A stretch of 64,000 nucleotides of DNA from Thunnus maccoyii (taxonomy: Eukaryota > Chordata > Actinopteri > Scombriformes > Scombridae): the NCBI RefSeq assembly GCF_910596095.1, contig NC_056540.1, positions 14,315,001 to 14,379,000 of the forward strand, written 5' to 3'. This document shows positions 25,501 to 62,169 of the stretch, in pieces. How positions within the stretch are numbered: position 1 is the first letter of the stretch; every line of letters begins with the position of its first letter. Under the pieces are notes generated by a model that worked only from the letters and a program-made list of their open reading frames with translations, was not told where the DNA came from and did not search any database. The position numbers were made by a program, and so were the translations under genes.

Positions 25501-26345
25501 AAACACTCAACAGCGGCCACTTAACAGGAAAACTAATGCAGCAGGGTAAAAAAGGCCTGCATAAGGGATCAGGATGATGACAGTGGCTGGCTTTAGTTGA
25601 GTCATCCACACTGTCGGGGTGTAGTTTTTACAGGTGGAGGATGAGGCCTGAGCTGCTGATACTGCTTGTCTGATAACAGCAAGGAGCCAAATCTGTAAAG
25701 TCACTCCAGCATATTATAATATTGCACAAAACAAACAAGTCATCCACGTTTAACTGGCCTAGTCATGTACAGAGTGGCAAACACATCCCTGACTGGGCTG
25801 CTGGGTTTAGCCTTGCCATCACATTTTACCAACTCATGTCACCATATGGTGCTGAGATGCTTCAGTCCAGCATTATTCAGGCGGTGATGTTTTAAAAAGA
25901 CACGGCAGGCAATTTTGTTTACTTATCTGCAGCGAGACTTGCATATTAAGAGGGTTTCAGTTGACAATAAAGTGGCCGGCTAACAGCTCATTTCCCTGCC
26001 AACACATTATCTGTCAGGTGGTTACAGTTACTGGCTAGCCAGCATACGTTAGCTACCAGCGGCTAACAGGCGGTGGATGCAGATTGTACTGCATCATCGT
26101 TTTAATTGGAGACAGAGAGAAACGAAAGTAATAGTTCAATAATTCAGTGTCTAAATGGCAGTTTGCTCGTGGTATTTTTTCTACTTGGCTGAAATTCGAC
26201 TATAAACACGCAGAAAATGGATGACAGAGCATCAGACAGTTGATGAATGGAGGAGCCGCTGCTCTGGCTAAACGTTTAAACACAACAACAGATGCAGCCC
26301 AGCCCATACTCACACAACTATCCTCGAAATAATCCACGATACCAT
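16565..26345 (-). CDS. reep2: Receptor expression-enhancing protein 2
   Basis: Eight coding exons in transcript order: 26314-26345, 23798-23870, 21770-21846, 21311-21431, 21052-21165, 19938-20118, 18075-18241, 16565-16636. They total 837 bases (278 residues); all phases agree. REEPs are TB2/DP1/HVA22 hairpin membrane proteins that shape tubular ER, link it to microtubules and aid receptor export. The start [11 protein letters not shown], the hydrophobic segment [34 protein letters not shown], the segment [17 protein letters not shown] and the [13 protein letters not shown] box are all present. [20 protein letters not shown] and [15 protein letters not shown] favour REEP2 over REEP1. The tail has the REEP2-like acidic then basic stretch ([11 protein letters not shown], then KKPAKKK). 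It is slightly longer than the human protein (about 250). In human it also neighbours KDM3B. Confidence 0.95.
16918..17470. mobile_element. Teleost short repeat, interrupted
   Basis: GCTAGCACGCTAACGC...CATTAGCATGCTAGCATTG (16,925-17,000) and CATGTTAGCATGCCATCATTAGCATTTAGC (17,391-17,420) look like two halves of one 'gctagc' repeat. The halves are separated by about 380 bases of other sequence that include a (CA)n tract (17,207-17,243). It lies in the last intron of reep2. Confidence 0.35.
17207..17243. repeat. (AC)n microsatellite
   Basis: About 18 uninterrupted AC units. Confidence 0.95.
22537..22569. repeat. (CT)n microsatellite
   Basis: About 16 CT units after a TCCTCCTCC-type pyrimidine tract, inside reep2 intron 2. 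Confidence 0.95.
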
Positions 26346-26349
26346 CTTG

Positions 26350-26600
26350 TCGTGAGCCTTCTCCGCTTCTAGGAAATCTAGTTAGTTAGTGAGCTGGCGG
26401 GCTAGCTGCCCCCCATCCCCCTCCAGGACGCGGTGCGTTGTGATGTGAACCGGGAGGCTGTCAGTCAGTGGGGTCGGCCAGCGGCAGCTGAAGATGTGCT
26501 GCAGTCTCTGGCTGCGGGCTGCGCTGCTCCGCTCTTCACCACTGCTGCTGCTGGAGAGAGAGAGACCGACTCTTAAAGGGCCAGACCCGCCTCTGAAATG
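26350..26600 (-). promoter_or_regulatory. reep2: reep2 5' UTR and probable promoter
   Basis: This GC-richer block lies immediately upstream of the reep2 ATG (26345). It has CpGs around 26,390-26,560 and a short CTG/GAGA run. No TATA box is evident at a convincing distance; a CpG-type promoter is inferred. Confidence 0.4.
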
Positions 26601-26641
26601 TGTTATTCTAAAGGATGGCTTCACAGTTTTTAAAGGTTGTC

Positions 26642-27917
26642 TTTAGGGCCGGTGTGTAGAATTTAGTGGCATCTAGCGGTGAGGTTGCAGATTGCAAAAA
26701 AACGCGAAAGGCGCTCTCTAGAGCCTGTGTTTGGTTTTTCCGTTCTGGGCTACTGTAGAAACATGGCGTCGCAACATGGCAGCCTTCATGGAAGGGGACC
26801 AAGCATGGATTGTATCATGGATGTATGATAAGAGCTTGATAGGTCGCCTCCACTCAACCTTGCAGCCAGTTTTTCCCAGTGGTCACTCGCGGTATTGCAG
26901 CAAAAAATCCCCCTGCGGCCCAAAAAGCATTTTCCTCATAGACCACCATTGTAAAAGAAACGTCTGTAAAACTGTTGACAGGACACCTCGAACTGCAAAC
27001 AACATCAATTATGACTCTTTCTATTATGAACTTTTTATCCATGAAGGTTTTATACTTGTAGAAAAAGTGGGAACTGGTGGGCGGGTCCAGCAGGGGAAAC
27101 ACTACTGCGCATATTCAGTGGGCCGCATAAAGTGGAAGCAAACCCAGAAGCTAAAAACTTTTTCTGGCGTATGCGCCAGCTGAGCAATTCCTATAGGACT
27201 GAATGGGCGCCATTTTTAGTCTGGTATCCAGCTCTTATAATACATCCATGGGATGTATAAAGAGAACTGAATACAGGAAGAGCGCCAGGCTTTAAAGCAA
27301 ATTGAACATAGCGGCCAAACTGTGTAATTGCAACGTTACGAGATGCACACTGGCCCAAAAAGACTTTTTCCCATAGACTTACATGGTGAAAGAGACATCT
27401 GTAAATCAGCGGATAAATTTTTTGAGCGTCACAACCTGTGAAATGACTCGTTTCACTATTAGAATTTGATCCGTTCGGTCCAATCACATTTTGAAAGTCT
27501 AGAAGAGCTGTATGATTGAATCGTTTTATCCCCATTCAAGTTAGCCGGAGGGCTAAACCAGAAGTTAGCTGTCTCAGCCGGCGGAAGTCTCTAATAAGCA
27601 TGCTCCATGAGTGCATGCAGCCCATAGAGCGTGCGCAGTATGTTTTCATCTGGGTCATTTTTTTATAGCAGGAAGTGACTTTTTTGGCGACTGAGCAACT
27701 TTCATAGGAAAGAATGGTGCCCTGCCTGCAACGCTGTATCCAGTTCTCTATATGCATCCATGAAGGGGAACCGCTCTCTGTGTAGATATAAAGGGCTCAT
27801 TCTAAGGTAATGAAAACACTTTTACACTAAGAAAAACATATTTAGTAATATTATATTCAAATTCTGTCAAGTCCATTCTGCGAGATGCCACTGAATTCTA
27901 CACACTGCACCTTTAAA
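26642..27917. mobile_element. MITE split by a nested insertion
   Basis: The left end TTTAGGGCCGGTGTGTAGAA with TTTAGTGGCATCTAG and the right end GAGATGCCACTGAATTCTACACACTGCACCTTTAAA are inverted copies of each other. They belong to the same family as 11,955-12,298. The natural middle is interrupted at CATGGAAGGGGA (about 26,791); the sequence resumes at CATGAAGGGGA (about 27,757) and runs into TAGATATAAAGGGCTCATTCTAAGG. Confidence 0.7.
26816..27757. mobile_element. Two adjacent copies of another inverted-repeat element
   Basis: TGGATGTATGATAAGAGCTT (about 26,818) pairs with AGCTCTTATAATACATCCA (about 27,230-27,248). The next unit starts at once with GGATGTATAAAGAGAACTGAATAC and ends with GTATCCAGTTCTCTATATGCATCCA (to about 27,761). 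The two interiors share a diverged core (GGCCCAAAAAG, then TCATAGACC/CCATAGACT, then AAAGAAACGTCTGTAAA/AAAGAGACATCTGTAAA). Confidence 0.6.
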
Positions 27918-29084
27918 GCAAGTCAGTGGCCCATATGAACACTGAACGAGCTTTTCCTCACTGTGATCACAGCAATGATACAATCCAGTGAGCTCAAGTA
28001 CTTACTAATAATAATCTGAAAGGAACCTGAGTGCTGAACTATTTATGTACTGCATGCTATATTCTGCTACGTTAGGATATTATACAGTGACTATTATTAA
28101 ATGCAGATGTAGCTGTACAGACGCTGTTTGTAGTATAAAATGGTAGGTATTTGTTGGTTTGAACTAACTGAATTCTTGTGTGCATCCTCCTTGGTTAGGT
28201 AGTTTCCCTGCCCCATTTCTGTGATCTACTTACTAATTTAGAGAAGTGAAGCTAGGCCACACGAGAGCATCAGTAAAACACAATCTGATTTAGTGCTCTG
28301 TTAGCATTGGTTAAAAAGATACAGCTGATTGCAACCAATACAGTACTTCTCTGTAAAGGTACCTAAATAAACTGTTTGCACTATTAAAAGCTGCAAATCG
28401 ATCAGTGTCTTCCAGTATTTTCTCATCTGAAATTTGCTGTCCCTGTCCTGAGAGGCACCTGAATCAGCTGCATACTGCTGGAAGATGCACGGAGAACGCC
28501 TTTCTATTTGTCAATGTACCTGTTTTATTGTGATTTAAACAATTTAATACTTTTAAAATGCCATTTACAACGGAAAATAAGACCAATTCCAGCACTGGAA
28601 AAATGTGAGAATGTAAGAAACTTTATCCGAATGAATTTCTTACCAGACGTCTCTGAAAAAGCAACATTTTAAGACTTCTATAACTGAATTTATGATGAAA
28701 CACAATATGTAACTGCATCTAACACCACACAGAACCTTAAATTTAGATTCAAGACTGAGTGCTGAAACAATCACTCGACAGATATTTGTCAACTATTTTA
28801 ATAACAGTCAATTTATCTGTAAAGAATTCCAACTATTTACTGGTTCAAGCTTCTCAAATGTTACAATTGGCTCATTTTCTGTTAAATCTTCGTAAATTGA
28901 AACAAGCAATTTGACAACATCACCACAGGCTTTAGGAGCCTAATCAAAAAATAATCAACAGATCAATCAATAATGAAAATAAGTTAGTCCAGCCCCAATT
29001 TGTCCATTTTAACACTTTCCAGGACCCGCAGACACCCTGGTTGTTCATGCTTAGTGATTCTGCAGGTAAAAATAACCATTAAGC
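27918..29084. other. Intergenic stretch between reep2 and kdm3b
   Basis: AT-rich single-copy-looking DNA between the kdm3b 3' end and the reep2 promoter side. I see no coding sequence, RNA gene or clear repeat in it. Confidence 0.5.
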
Positions 29085-29104
29085 AAACAATAGTTTTTGT
29101 AAAC

Positions 29105-29110
29105 TTTATT
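29105..29110 (-). promoter_or_regulatory. kdm3b: Probable poly(A) signal of kdm3b
   Basis: TTTATT on the plus strand (AATAAA on the minus strand), about 900 bases beyond the stop codon. It would give a 3' UTR of about 0.9 kb. Confidence 0.45.
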
Positions 29111-30012
29111 GTGAAAAATCAAACAGACTGCTAAGATCAATATATATATTGATACAATGTTAATGGCCAGTAGTTCTGTTCAGCTGCAAATGTGATTCTT
29201 GAACAATGTTGTTGGAAGTCTGCAATTAATTCAGCCCATGGGACAAATATAGGTGACCAAACCCATGACCAAAAGAAAACAAACAAACAAACAAAAAAAA
29301 ACAAAAACAAATCTGCCCTCTTTGAAGTCCTCCTGCTCATTACCTTCTGGTTCATAAAAAGAAAAGACTTCTTACTCTAAAAGTGAAATAAGAAAACTAA
29401 AAATACAAAACTTTGGTCTGCTTCCCTTCACTGGCTGCTTCGCAAATTCACTCCAGCCACAGAGGGCAGAAGCAATCAGCGGTTTAAAAACTGCAACAGG
29501 TTAACCTCGCTCCTATTGAAGAAAAATAATATCAACGTCATCAAAATAGGAAAGTTAGCCTGGTACTCACATTTTGTCAGTCGCTTATATGGTAGCTGAA
29601 CTTCTGCTCTAAAGGCACGTCAGCTTTTACCTCCCTTACTCTCACATCTTACATATACAATGAGAACAACAGAACAAACACACTGACCTTAAATACAGAG
29701 TTAATCAAAAAAAAAAAAAAATTGAAAAACAACTAGACAAGTTTGAGCGTACTGTGTAACAGCGATAAAGGACTTCCTTCATCGAAGCGCCGACTAGCCC
29801 CACACCCTTTCTAATCCCTCCCCAAACCAAAATGTGCCCTTTCCCTAAACCCAGACCGTCACTGCCCCCCAAAAAAACCTACACTCTATCTTTGTACTCT
29901 GCACTTTTCAGATTGTACATGTGTATGTAGGTATGTAATGTATACTGTGTGTGTACATAGAGGAGTGGTCTTGAGAGGCTGGTTGTCTTGGGACAGCGCT
30001 AAGTGAGAGAAA

Positions 30013-54340
<24,328 letters not shown>

Positions 54341-54701
54341 GGTTTGCTCGCAAGCTAGCTGCCTTTTCAGTGAGCCACCATGAACAGTGTAACTTCTTCG
54401 CTCGGGATTGAGAACTCAACAATGCGAGAAGACGCGCAGGAAAAATAGCTGCTGCGACTTTGTATATCACGTTAAAGCGCAAGAGAGCTCGTTTCAAGCG
54501 GTGCACCGGAGGGGGAGGGCACGCAGCGGCTGACCGAGGCACGCCAGGAATTCACGGGAGTCGAGATGTTATTGTCCTCGCTGCTGAAGCGACTATCCTA
54601 CTATGTCCGCCATTGAGCCCTGCAACAATCAAACGCACTCCTCGTAGACAGGCAGCACTGCGGAGACAGAGCGAAAGTCTGCGGCAACAGCGGCCTCTAG
54701 T

Positions 54702-55092
54702 GGCCGGTGTTACAACACATTTGGTGACCCATCAGATTCCGTGACCTGCAGTGATTAAAGTAGTACTCAGATCCTTTACTTAAGGGGAAAGTATCTGATA
54801 TATTAAATAAATTTGACAAAGTACATCATTAATACTGATGAGTTAATGCACAAGCAGAATTTTAATCAGATAGCCCGATTTTCTGCAACATTAGTAATTT
54901 TACTTTAGTACTTTAAGTAAATTTAGCTGGTTATACTTTTATTTAAGTATCATTTTAATGGAGGGTTTATACTTGTAATTAAGTATTTTTACATTGTGGT
55001 ATTGATATTTTTACTTAAGTAAAGGATCTGAGTACTTCCAACGCTGCAGGTCACAGAATCTGATGGGTCACCAAATACTCTGTAACACCGGC
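54702..55092. mobile_element. Inverted-repeat element upstream of kdm3b
   Basis: The left arm 54,702-54,784 (GGCCGGTGTTACAACACATT ... CAGATCCTTTACTTAAG) and the right arm 55,014-55,092 are near-perfect inverse copies separated by about 230 AT-rich bases. The inner ACTTAAGTAAAGGATCTGAGTAC motif is common in fish miniature transposons. Direct target duplications were not found. Confidence 0.75.
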
Positions 55093-55099
55093 CTGTGGC

Positions 55100-55582
55100 T
55101 GTAGGATGCTTCGTCTGTCAGGATTTCCTGCGGTGTTTTGGGCCACCTCGCCTCTGCTAACATAAATAAAAACATCCTCTTACTAAATGAAAAGATGACT
55201 TGTATTTCACACTGCAAATATGTAATGACTTTTAGCTATTTAATCTATAATGTATTAACTAAACTGATACTAAGATTAGGTTAATTTATAACCTCTGCTA
55301 AAGTAGTGCCTGGGGGAAACCCTGTCTTCTTATTTCAGACCATTAAAATTCTCTAAATCTTACCAAGTCAATTGTAGGTTTTACTTTACAAACACAAAAA
55401 CAATGTCACATCAATCTGACCTAGGGCTACACAGTCTATCATGAAAACCCTTTATCTCTTTATTATTTTATTTTACTTTGTTTTATTTTAGGAACAGACA
55501 CATGAGGCTATTTTTTTCAGTCTAAACTAAGTGGCCTCAACTTTCTCAGGCTGCAACTAACAATTATTTTCATTAATGTTCT

Positions 55583-55624
<42 letters not shown>

Positions 55625-56424
55625 GCGACCCAACACTCCTTATAACTTGTTATCTTTCAACTTGGATTTAAAAATTCTGATCTCTTTAATTTTTTTTTAC
55701 ATCTGAACCTCTGAAGCTTTTACTAAAGGGCTTTTAAAAGTCCGCCATAGATGCAGAAACTGTTTCAGAAACAATGAAAGGTTTCATAGCACCTCAGTAT
55801 TAAATTCAGCAGTGACACATTTAATGAAGTTGTCAACAAATCTATTTTCTTTATTGTTTTATTTTGCAGTGTAGTATAGTTGACATGGTAGTGGTATTGT
55901 TGTTGTTGTGGATTGGGACCACTAGGAGGTGCTACACCGCCACAAACTCCTCATTGCAGAGCAGCGAAGGGAGTCAGTATTTCTAAGGATATTCTGGGTA
56001 AAGACACACTGACAAAAAGTTAGCATTTACATTCAGTTGTCAACCATCGAGATATAATAAGGAAAATAACTTTGTAATAAAGTTTGGGATAGATAGAATT
56101 TTTATCTATAAATATGACGTACTGTGACTTCTATTTTAGTTAATATAAGACATCATAACCCTTTCATACTGTGATATTTATGGCTGTGTATTTTTGCATG
56201 TAGGCTGTAAGTTCTTTGGACACAAATAAAGAAGTGTCAATACTGGCAAAATGATGTTCTGGCATACACAAATAAGTTGACTTCATTGTGTATTACTGGA
56301 GACGCACAGGTCAGGAATGTTCTCCGGTCCAACAAGAGTTTCAAATTTTGTCTTTGCTTTTGCATATTGATACTTTCCAACTGGAAAGCCACACAGGGGA
56401 ACAAAGCAGCACAGACATTTCCTA
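55100..56424. other. Intergenic stretch between kdm3b and spon2
   Basis: AT-rich DNA with a (GATA)n microsatellite at 55,583-55,624. No gene is visible. Confidence 0.5.
55583..55624. repeat. (ATAG)n microsatellite
   Basis: About ten uninterrupted tetranucleotide units. Confidence 0.95.
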
Positions 56425-56445
56425 TTTGAAAAACACACCTCCATA

Positions 56446-56451
56446 TTTATT
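56446..56451 (-). promoter_or_regulatory. spon2: Possible poly(A) signal of spon2
   Basis: TTTATT on the plus strand (AATAAA on the minus strand), about 750 bases beyond the spon2 stop. It is the first clear candidate in that direction. Confidence 0.35.
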
Positions 56452-57194
56452 CATGAGTTATACAAGATACATCATACAGTATATACAAAATCTCAACATT
56501 AAAATATCAAAAGAGATCATAATACAAATATTAATTCTTTCTTTCTATAAAAACCTGCATCTTGTTATAAAATAGGCCAGCTACTGTAGACTGGCTCTAA
56601 GTTTCAAGTCAGCCATTAGTCGTTTCTTGTGAAAGGTGATATTTATAAATCGGGGTGTGAGGTTATTTTGAAAGAGCTGCATGTGCCAAGCGTGTATAGG
56701 TTACCTATTTAAACTAATGCCTCCATGCCGTAAAAGTATGCAGAATGTGTAAGGAATTTTGTGTTGCCTACATGTAAGAGTGTGTGCATTTGTAACTCTG
56801 GTGTGCAGTGATCAGTGTGCAGTTTAAATGCATGTGTGGGTGATTATGAACTGTTCTCATACAGGACTTTGAGGGGACACATTGTCATGCATCTCCCTCT
56901 CAATATAAAAATCACTTTTTACCTCAACACAAACTTCTCCAACACTCTGCTACACTTCATTATCCCTTTCTTGCTGTTAAAGTACACCCTGAAGGAGTGT
57001 ATACACTAAAACTAATGGGCTGCACAGGTAATGCAGCAAGTCTTATTTTTCCACAATTTGGCTGAGACAAAGACCAAAATCCTTTGCATTATCAAGGAAA
57101 TGCTCAAGATGCAGCAGCATTTCTCAGTCCAGCAGTAATAACACGAGTCCCAGTGTTGAATACTGGCAGCATCTGCGCTTGTGTGCTCAGTAGG

Positions 57195-59622
57195 CTACTG
57201 GAGTTTCATACAGCTGTGTGGTACGCATTCAGCCTGTTCCTCCAGCTCAGGGCAAGGGACGCCAGCATTGGCCGGCCGCAAGAGGATGTAGCGTGTGCGG
57301 TGACGAACACCGCCTTTGGAGCAGGGACCCAGACACAAACCCCAGGATGACCAGAGAGACACTTCGCAGTCCAGTGGTGTCGCTGTATTAAGTGGAGAGA
57401 GGAATGAGAAAAGTATGTTTGAGTGAAAAACAAAGGGAGTGTTGCATTTTCTTGTAGCATCTGTAGGTTTTTTATAGAGGAGGGGTGTCTAAAGTGGGGT
57501 CTGAGGGTCAAAGTTTACCCACTATCACCTTTGATTTAACCAGCCAGATGAAAAAATTAACATTTCTCCACTTATGTCATTTTGAGAGTACTCCTCTCCA
57601 TGTGTCTAATGAGTTTGATTTATCAAGGCCAATAAAAGTGCTTCAAATCTTCCGATGGCAGATTTGACAAGAAACCGCAGTGAAGATCATGATCATGATG
57701 TGTCGGTTCTTCATGACTGTGTTTACCATTTTGGGTGTTACCATATAAAGGCCTATACTGTATATATTTTAACTGCTTTCTTTCAAAGTGACCAATAAAC
57801 AGTATTCTTTGCAATGACTATACATGACTTACACTGGAGATTTAGTGAAAAGCGAACAATAAAAAAAGCGGCAAAATGTAACTTTATCAATATCTGTGCT
57901 TTCTGGATCTATAGTATCAGCCCATGTCATTAGTCCCTTGCATTTAGAAAGTACATCTTCGATAAGTGTAGATTACATTCCCATTCTGAAAATGTTGGCA
58001 CTATGCAAACGTACATTAAAGGGGCAATCCACTGTTCAGTTTTCTCATAATAAGGAGTACCATTCAGTGTGTGAGGACAGTATAATGTCTTCTGTGGCTC
58101 TCAGGACTTTTTAAAGTCTGACTGTGTTCAGACAGAAAACAATGTGAGTTTTAGAGGAGGCACAGTTGTGTACAAAGTCAATAGAAAGACATGATTAGAT
58201 GCAAGTTCACCTGGGATGGCATGAATTGACATGAACGTGAATTTAAGATCTATCACCTTGAGCAAAAATATCACACTTATTCATTTTTTTGTCTCTCATT
58301 TACAGAGAAAATAGGGATAAGGAGAATGACTGGACGGCAATGACAGTCAGAGGCTGAACACAGTTGCCAGCTACCTTACAGATAACGTCTATGCAATCAG
58401 TGTATTGGCTGTTTGTGTCGAATCAACAAAGACTACACAAACGGTCCAGCAGTCAAATTCGTCCAAATGATGCAAGGCGAAAATTCATTTGATAAAATAA
58501 CTGTGATGAAGTCAGCTTGGGCTTGGAGACTACAAATCCTAATGGAAAGCCCTTTGTTACAAACTGCAGCAGGGCTTTAAATATCAGGATAACTCAGCTT
58601 CAATTTTGATCTTTTTTAATGCAACTCCCCCAACTTCATATAAGTTACTAAATGGCTGGAATGCCCCTTTTATAAACATGCAGAGCAATTATATTAGAAA
58701 CTAAACTGAGGGAACTAGGACCATATCATAATTTTAATGCAATACAAATCAGTAAAATGCCATGTTATGTGTTTGCCATTTTGCTGTTACCTCATTTAGT
58801 TGAACCAAGGTTTAATTTTTTCTTGTTAAAATGTCTACATACCACCGACTGAGAGTCCTGTGGTCTTACCTGAGAAGTGCTGATGATTGATAGAGTTTGG
58901 CAGAATATGATTAGACATGGGGGTCTGACGGTCAGGTGATCTGCTCTGCCTCATGATCTTTATGCTGGCGATTGGTGGAAGCTCCTTTAGACGTGGGTAG
59001 TAGAAGGAGTTGGCTGGGTGGTTTGGCATCTGAGACGTGATCTGAAGGAGACAGAAAAGAACAGTCCGGCATAATTCATAAGGAGAGCCAGCAGATTCTC
59101 AAAAAAAAGTTCAACTACACAATAGCCCACTTTAAAACACATGCTGGGCAGGGATAGATGGTCGATTATGTAAGAGAGGCCCTTTTTACTCAAACCACTT
59201 TAGGTCAGGCATGAGGTCTGCCAAGCAATCACTTAAGTGGAGACAGCTAAGAATGACGTCCCGTTCCCATGTGCTGTTAACCTATTTAAAGAATAAAATG
59301 AAGTATATCCACCTTGTCTTGTCTCATGCTGGACTGAAAGTATAAACAACTAAGTATATGAGTGAATGTGCGAGACAAATTACGTGTTTTTTTGTACTCG
59401 TGAACTCTGCAAACAGAAGAGCTTACTCACCTTTGTGATGTTTTCTCGGGGGCTGCTGGGGAAGTTGGGAGAGGAGAAAGTGAATCCACTGTCTGTCCCC
59501 GCATCATAAGGTTGGAGGTCAATGGTCACTTCCTGTTTCCACTGGCTGCCTTCGCAAAGGTTGAGGCTGTCCACACCAACAAACCAGTCAGGGCTGGGGA
59601 TCATCTTCACCATCAGAGACAG
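57195..59622 (-). CDS. spon2: Spondin-2 (mindin), 3' part
   Basis: Three coding exons: 59431-59622, 58870-59041, 57195-57382 (stop TAG 57195-57197). Phases join correctly. The first carries the core of the Spondin_N domain ([15 protein letters not shown] and [17 protein letters not shown]), the second [18 protein letters not shown], and the last a thrombospondin type-1 repeat with WSSWGLC and paired cysteines ending ECVPHSC. Mindin is a secreted matrix protein that acts in innate recognition and integrin binding. The signal peptide and first half of Spondin_N must lie on exons beyond 64,000, since nothing like them is found between 59,623 and the window end. It could be either teleost paralogue (a or b). 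Confidence 0.92.
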
Positions 59623-62169
59623 CTGGTGACCAGAGAGAGAGGAAGCAAATGTTTCAACTTTATTGTCTAAAAGGGAAATTTGGTTTAAGACAGAAAACAG
59701 AGAGAGACATTTTTTAAAAAGCCCAATTAAAGACAGATGAAATATCCCAAAACATCCCATTATAGACCAACATCACTTAATAACATATTATATATATTAT
59801 TTTTATGTCCTTGACTATAGATTGCTGCTGCTCATTGTCATCAGTGTATTCATGTTACCTATGTGTTTAATGCTTGTCTACAAACCAAATGTCCTTTTGT
59901 CATAAAGTTGAAGTAATTTGAAGAATGCAATGAACTCTTTTTTTTCTCCCTTACACAAGATAATTGTTTTATACAGCATGTGCTGTATGTGAATATTGAT
60001 ATTGCATTTATGACTTGATGCTTTCTTCTCTGTCTTTGCTGTGTCAAATTGTAACTGCAAGTGAAACTACAAAGAAAATGCAATATTTTAATCACAGGAA
60101 GACAGAGATTATAATCAGCCCTATTTCACTCATGGACTGATTTAAGCACATGTGAGATGATTATTTCAATGAAAGGTCTCCCTGCAGCATTCTGGATGAA
60201 TATGAGCTGACACACAGCTCTTTTGAGGAGAATAGGAATAGAAGGTAGATCTAGATTTAGCTATTTTGATACCCCCACCCTTGTCTGTTACAGGAATAAA
60301 AAAAAGCAAGATAGCTAGGACAATAAATGCAATGAGCATGACATCTCACACACATACTGTTGATGCCAGGATTTATAAAGTGTGTAATTTATAAATGCAG
60401 GGACTGTGGGATTGCATATGTGTGCATGCATGCACCCACTCACTTTCCTGTGCAGGGTTAGCCTGTGTCTCCTGTGTGATGGATGTTTCCTGAGAGCTAG
60501 TGACCTCATACAGGAAGTGGCCTGGGGGTCAGCACACGCTGAAGTGGCAGACGCCCAGAAAACAGCACATTTGGAAACGCCTACCCACTTGCAGACTGAT
60601 ATTTGAGGACCTGGGCTGAGCTGCTAAGAGCTTGGGATAGGATGGGTGGGCTTGGATGGTTTTGGATTGCGAGGAAAGGGTGGGTTGAAATCGGACAGAG
60701 GGCTGGATGGAAGAGTGCTGGAACAGAGATCAAACCAGTTCACCAGGCAGAACAAACCACACGGGACAAGAGGCAGCTAGTGTCAGCATGACACATGGGG
60801 TCTGTTTCTTGCCTGTGACGCACAGCGAGAAACAGAGAGACCAAATCAGAAGCAGCTCTGTTGCTTTTCAGAAATCTTTCTCTTACCCCTCCTTCCTTCC
60901 TTCCTTTCTTCCCTCCTCTGCTAACATCCCACCCTCCTCTTGTCCGTCTCATCCTCCTCTGAAACAACGGTTTTTCCAAGAAGCCCTCCTGCTAGATCCA
61001 TTGGGCCACTCAGTAAGGATGTCTACTCAGGGGTATCCCTCGTCACTGGCTTGATCAGACCATGGTGGTTTGCAATATACAGGCCAAGAAGTATCTCCAG
61101 AGCACAGACAGTTACTCAAAGCTCCCATGATTCTTCTCACTTTTTCTCCATCATAGCAAATCTTCCACAGAGCCCTGGAGAGAACAAACCGTCCTAGAAA
61201 ACATGCGATCCAGTCCAGTAGCACTAGTAGCTTAATACACAGCTGTTGTCCCATTTTCTTTGATCCTACAAAATATTGAGTCTTAAAGAATAATGCCAAT
61301 AGGACCCTTAATGGTACTTAATTGATGTTATCTGTCTGTTTTGAGTTGCACATTAAACAGCAATAGCAGGCGGCTCAGGAATATGGAGATAGAAATCATA
61401 TGTGTTTGGGATTTTATGGGCATTGCTTATGAATGTTTTGGTTTGTAGCGAGGAGGAAAGGATGGGATTCAAAAACGTGTGTGCGGGAGAGAGTGTCACA
61501 CAGACAGACCGAAAATCTGAATAACAGATTAAGCTGTCAACAGATTCACATCACCCAGTCTGTCATTGTCACGTTCTACAACAACACGCGATTGCCCTAC
61601 TCTGCTTTTTTTTGCCTTACTGTCCACTGATCTAAAAACAGACAGACCCATTTAAAAGCAGCAACACACATCACGTACCTAGACGACAGCCGTTAAGCTG
61701 CTGTCTATGGCAAGTACTTACCAAAGATGCCCTCCAACAGGGTTGTTTATGATTTTTCAGAGCCCCCGGGTTCAGGCAGTGGAATAACCAATAAACAAAT
61801 GTAGGTCACCAGACTTCAGGCAGGCACACCTATTTCTAAAAACGCCTTTCCTCTTCACCTCTTTCCTTCTCATTCATCAGCTACATATGTTTAACACATA
61901 AAGGGATACTTTATTTCTCGCTTAAACTTGGCAAAATAGTCTGACTTTTTTCCACAGTGCCATACCTCATTCCTACCTCAAATCCTTTGCCTTTGTTTAA
62001 GCCCTTGCCTCAAATTTAGCTCAAGCCTCAAAAAAAGAGTGCTGCCTTGACCTTTGCTCCCAGACTCACTCACTATTTGGCATTGGTACCTGACAAGCAA
62101 AGTTGTACTATAACTGAAAATGCAGCTATCAGCCCACCGTGAGCTCCATACCAAGGTAATTGTAGCAGC

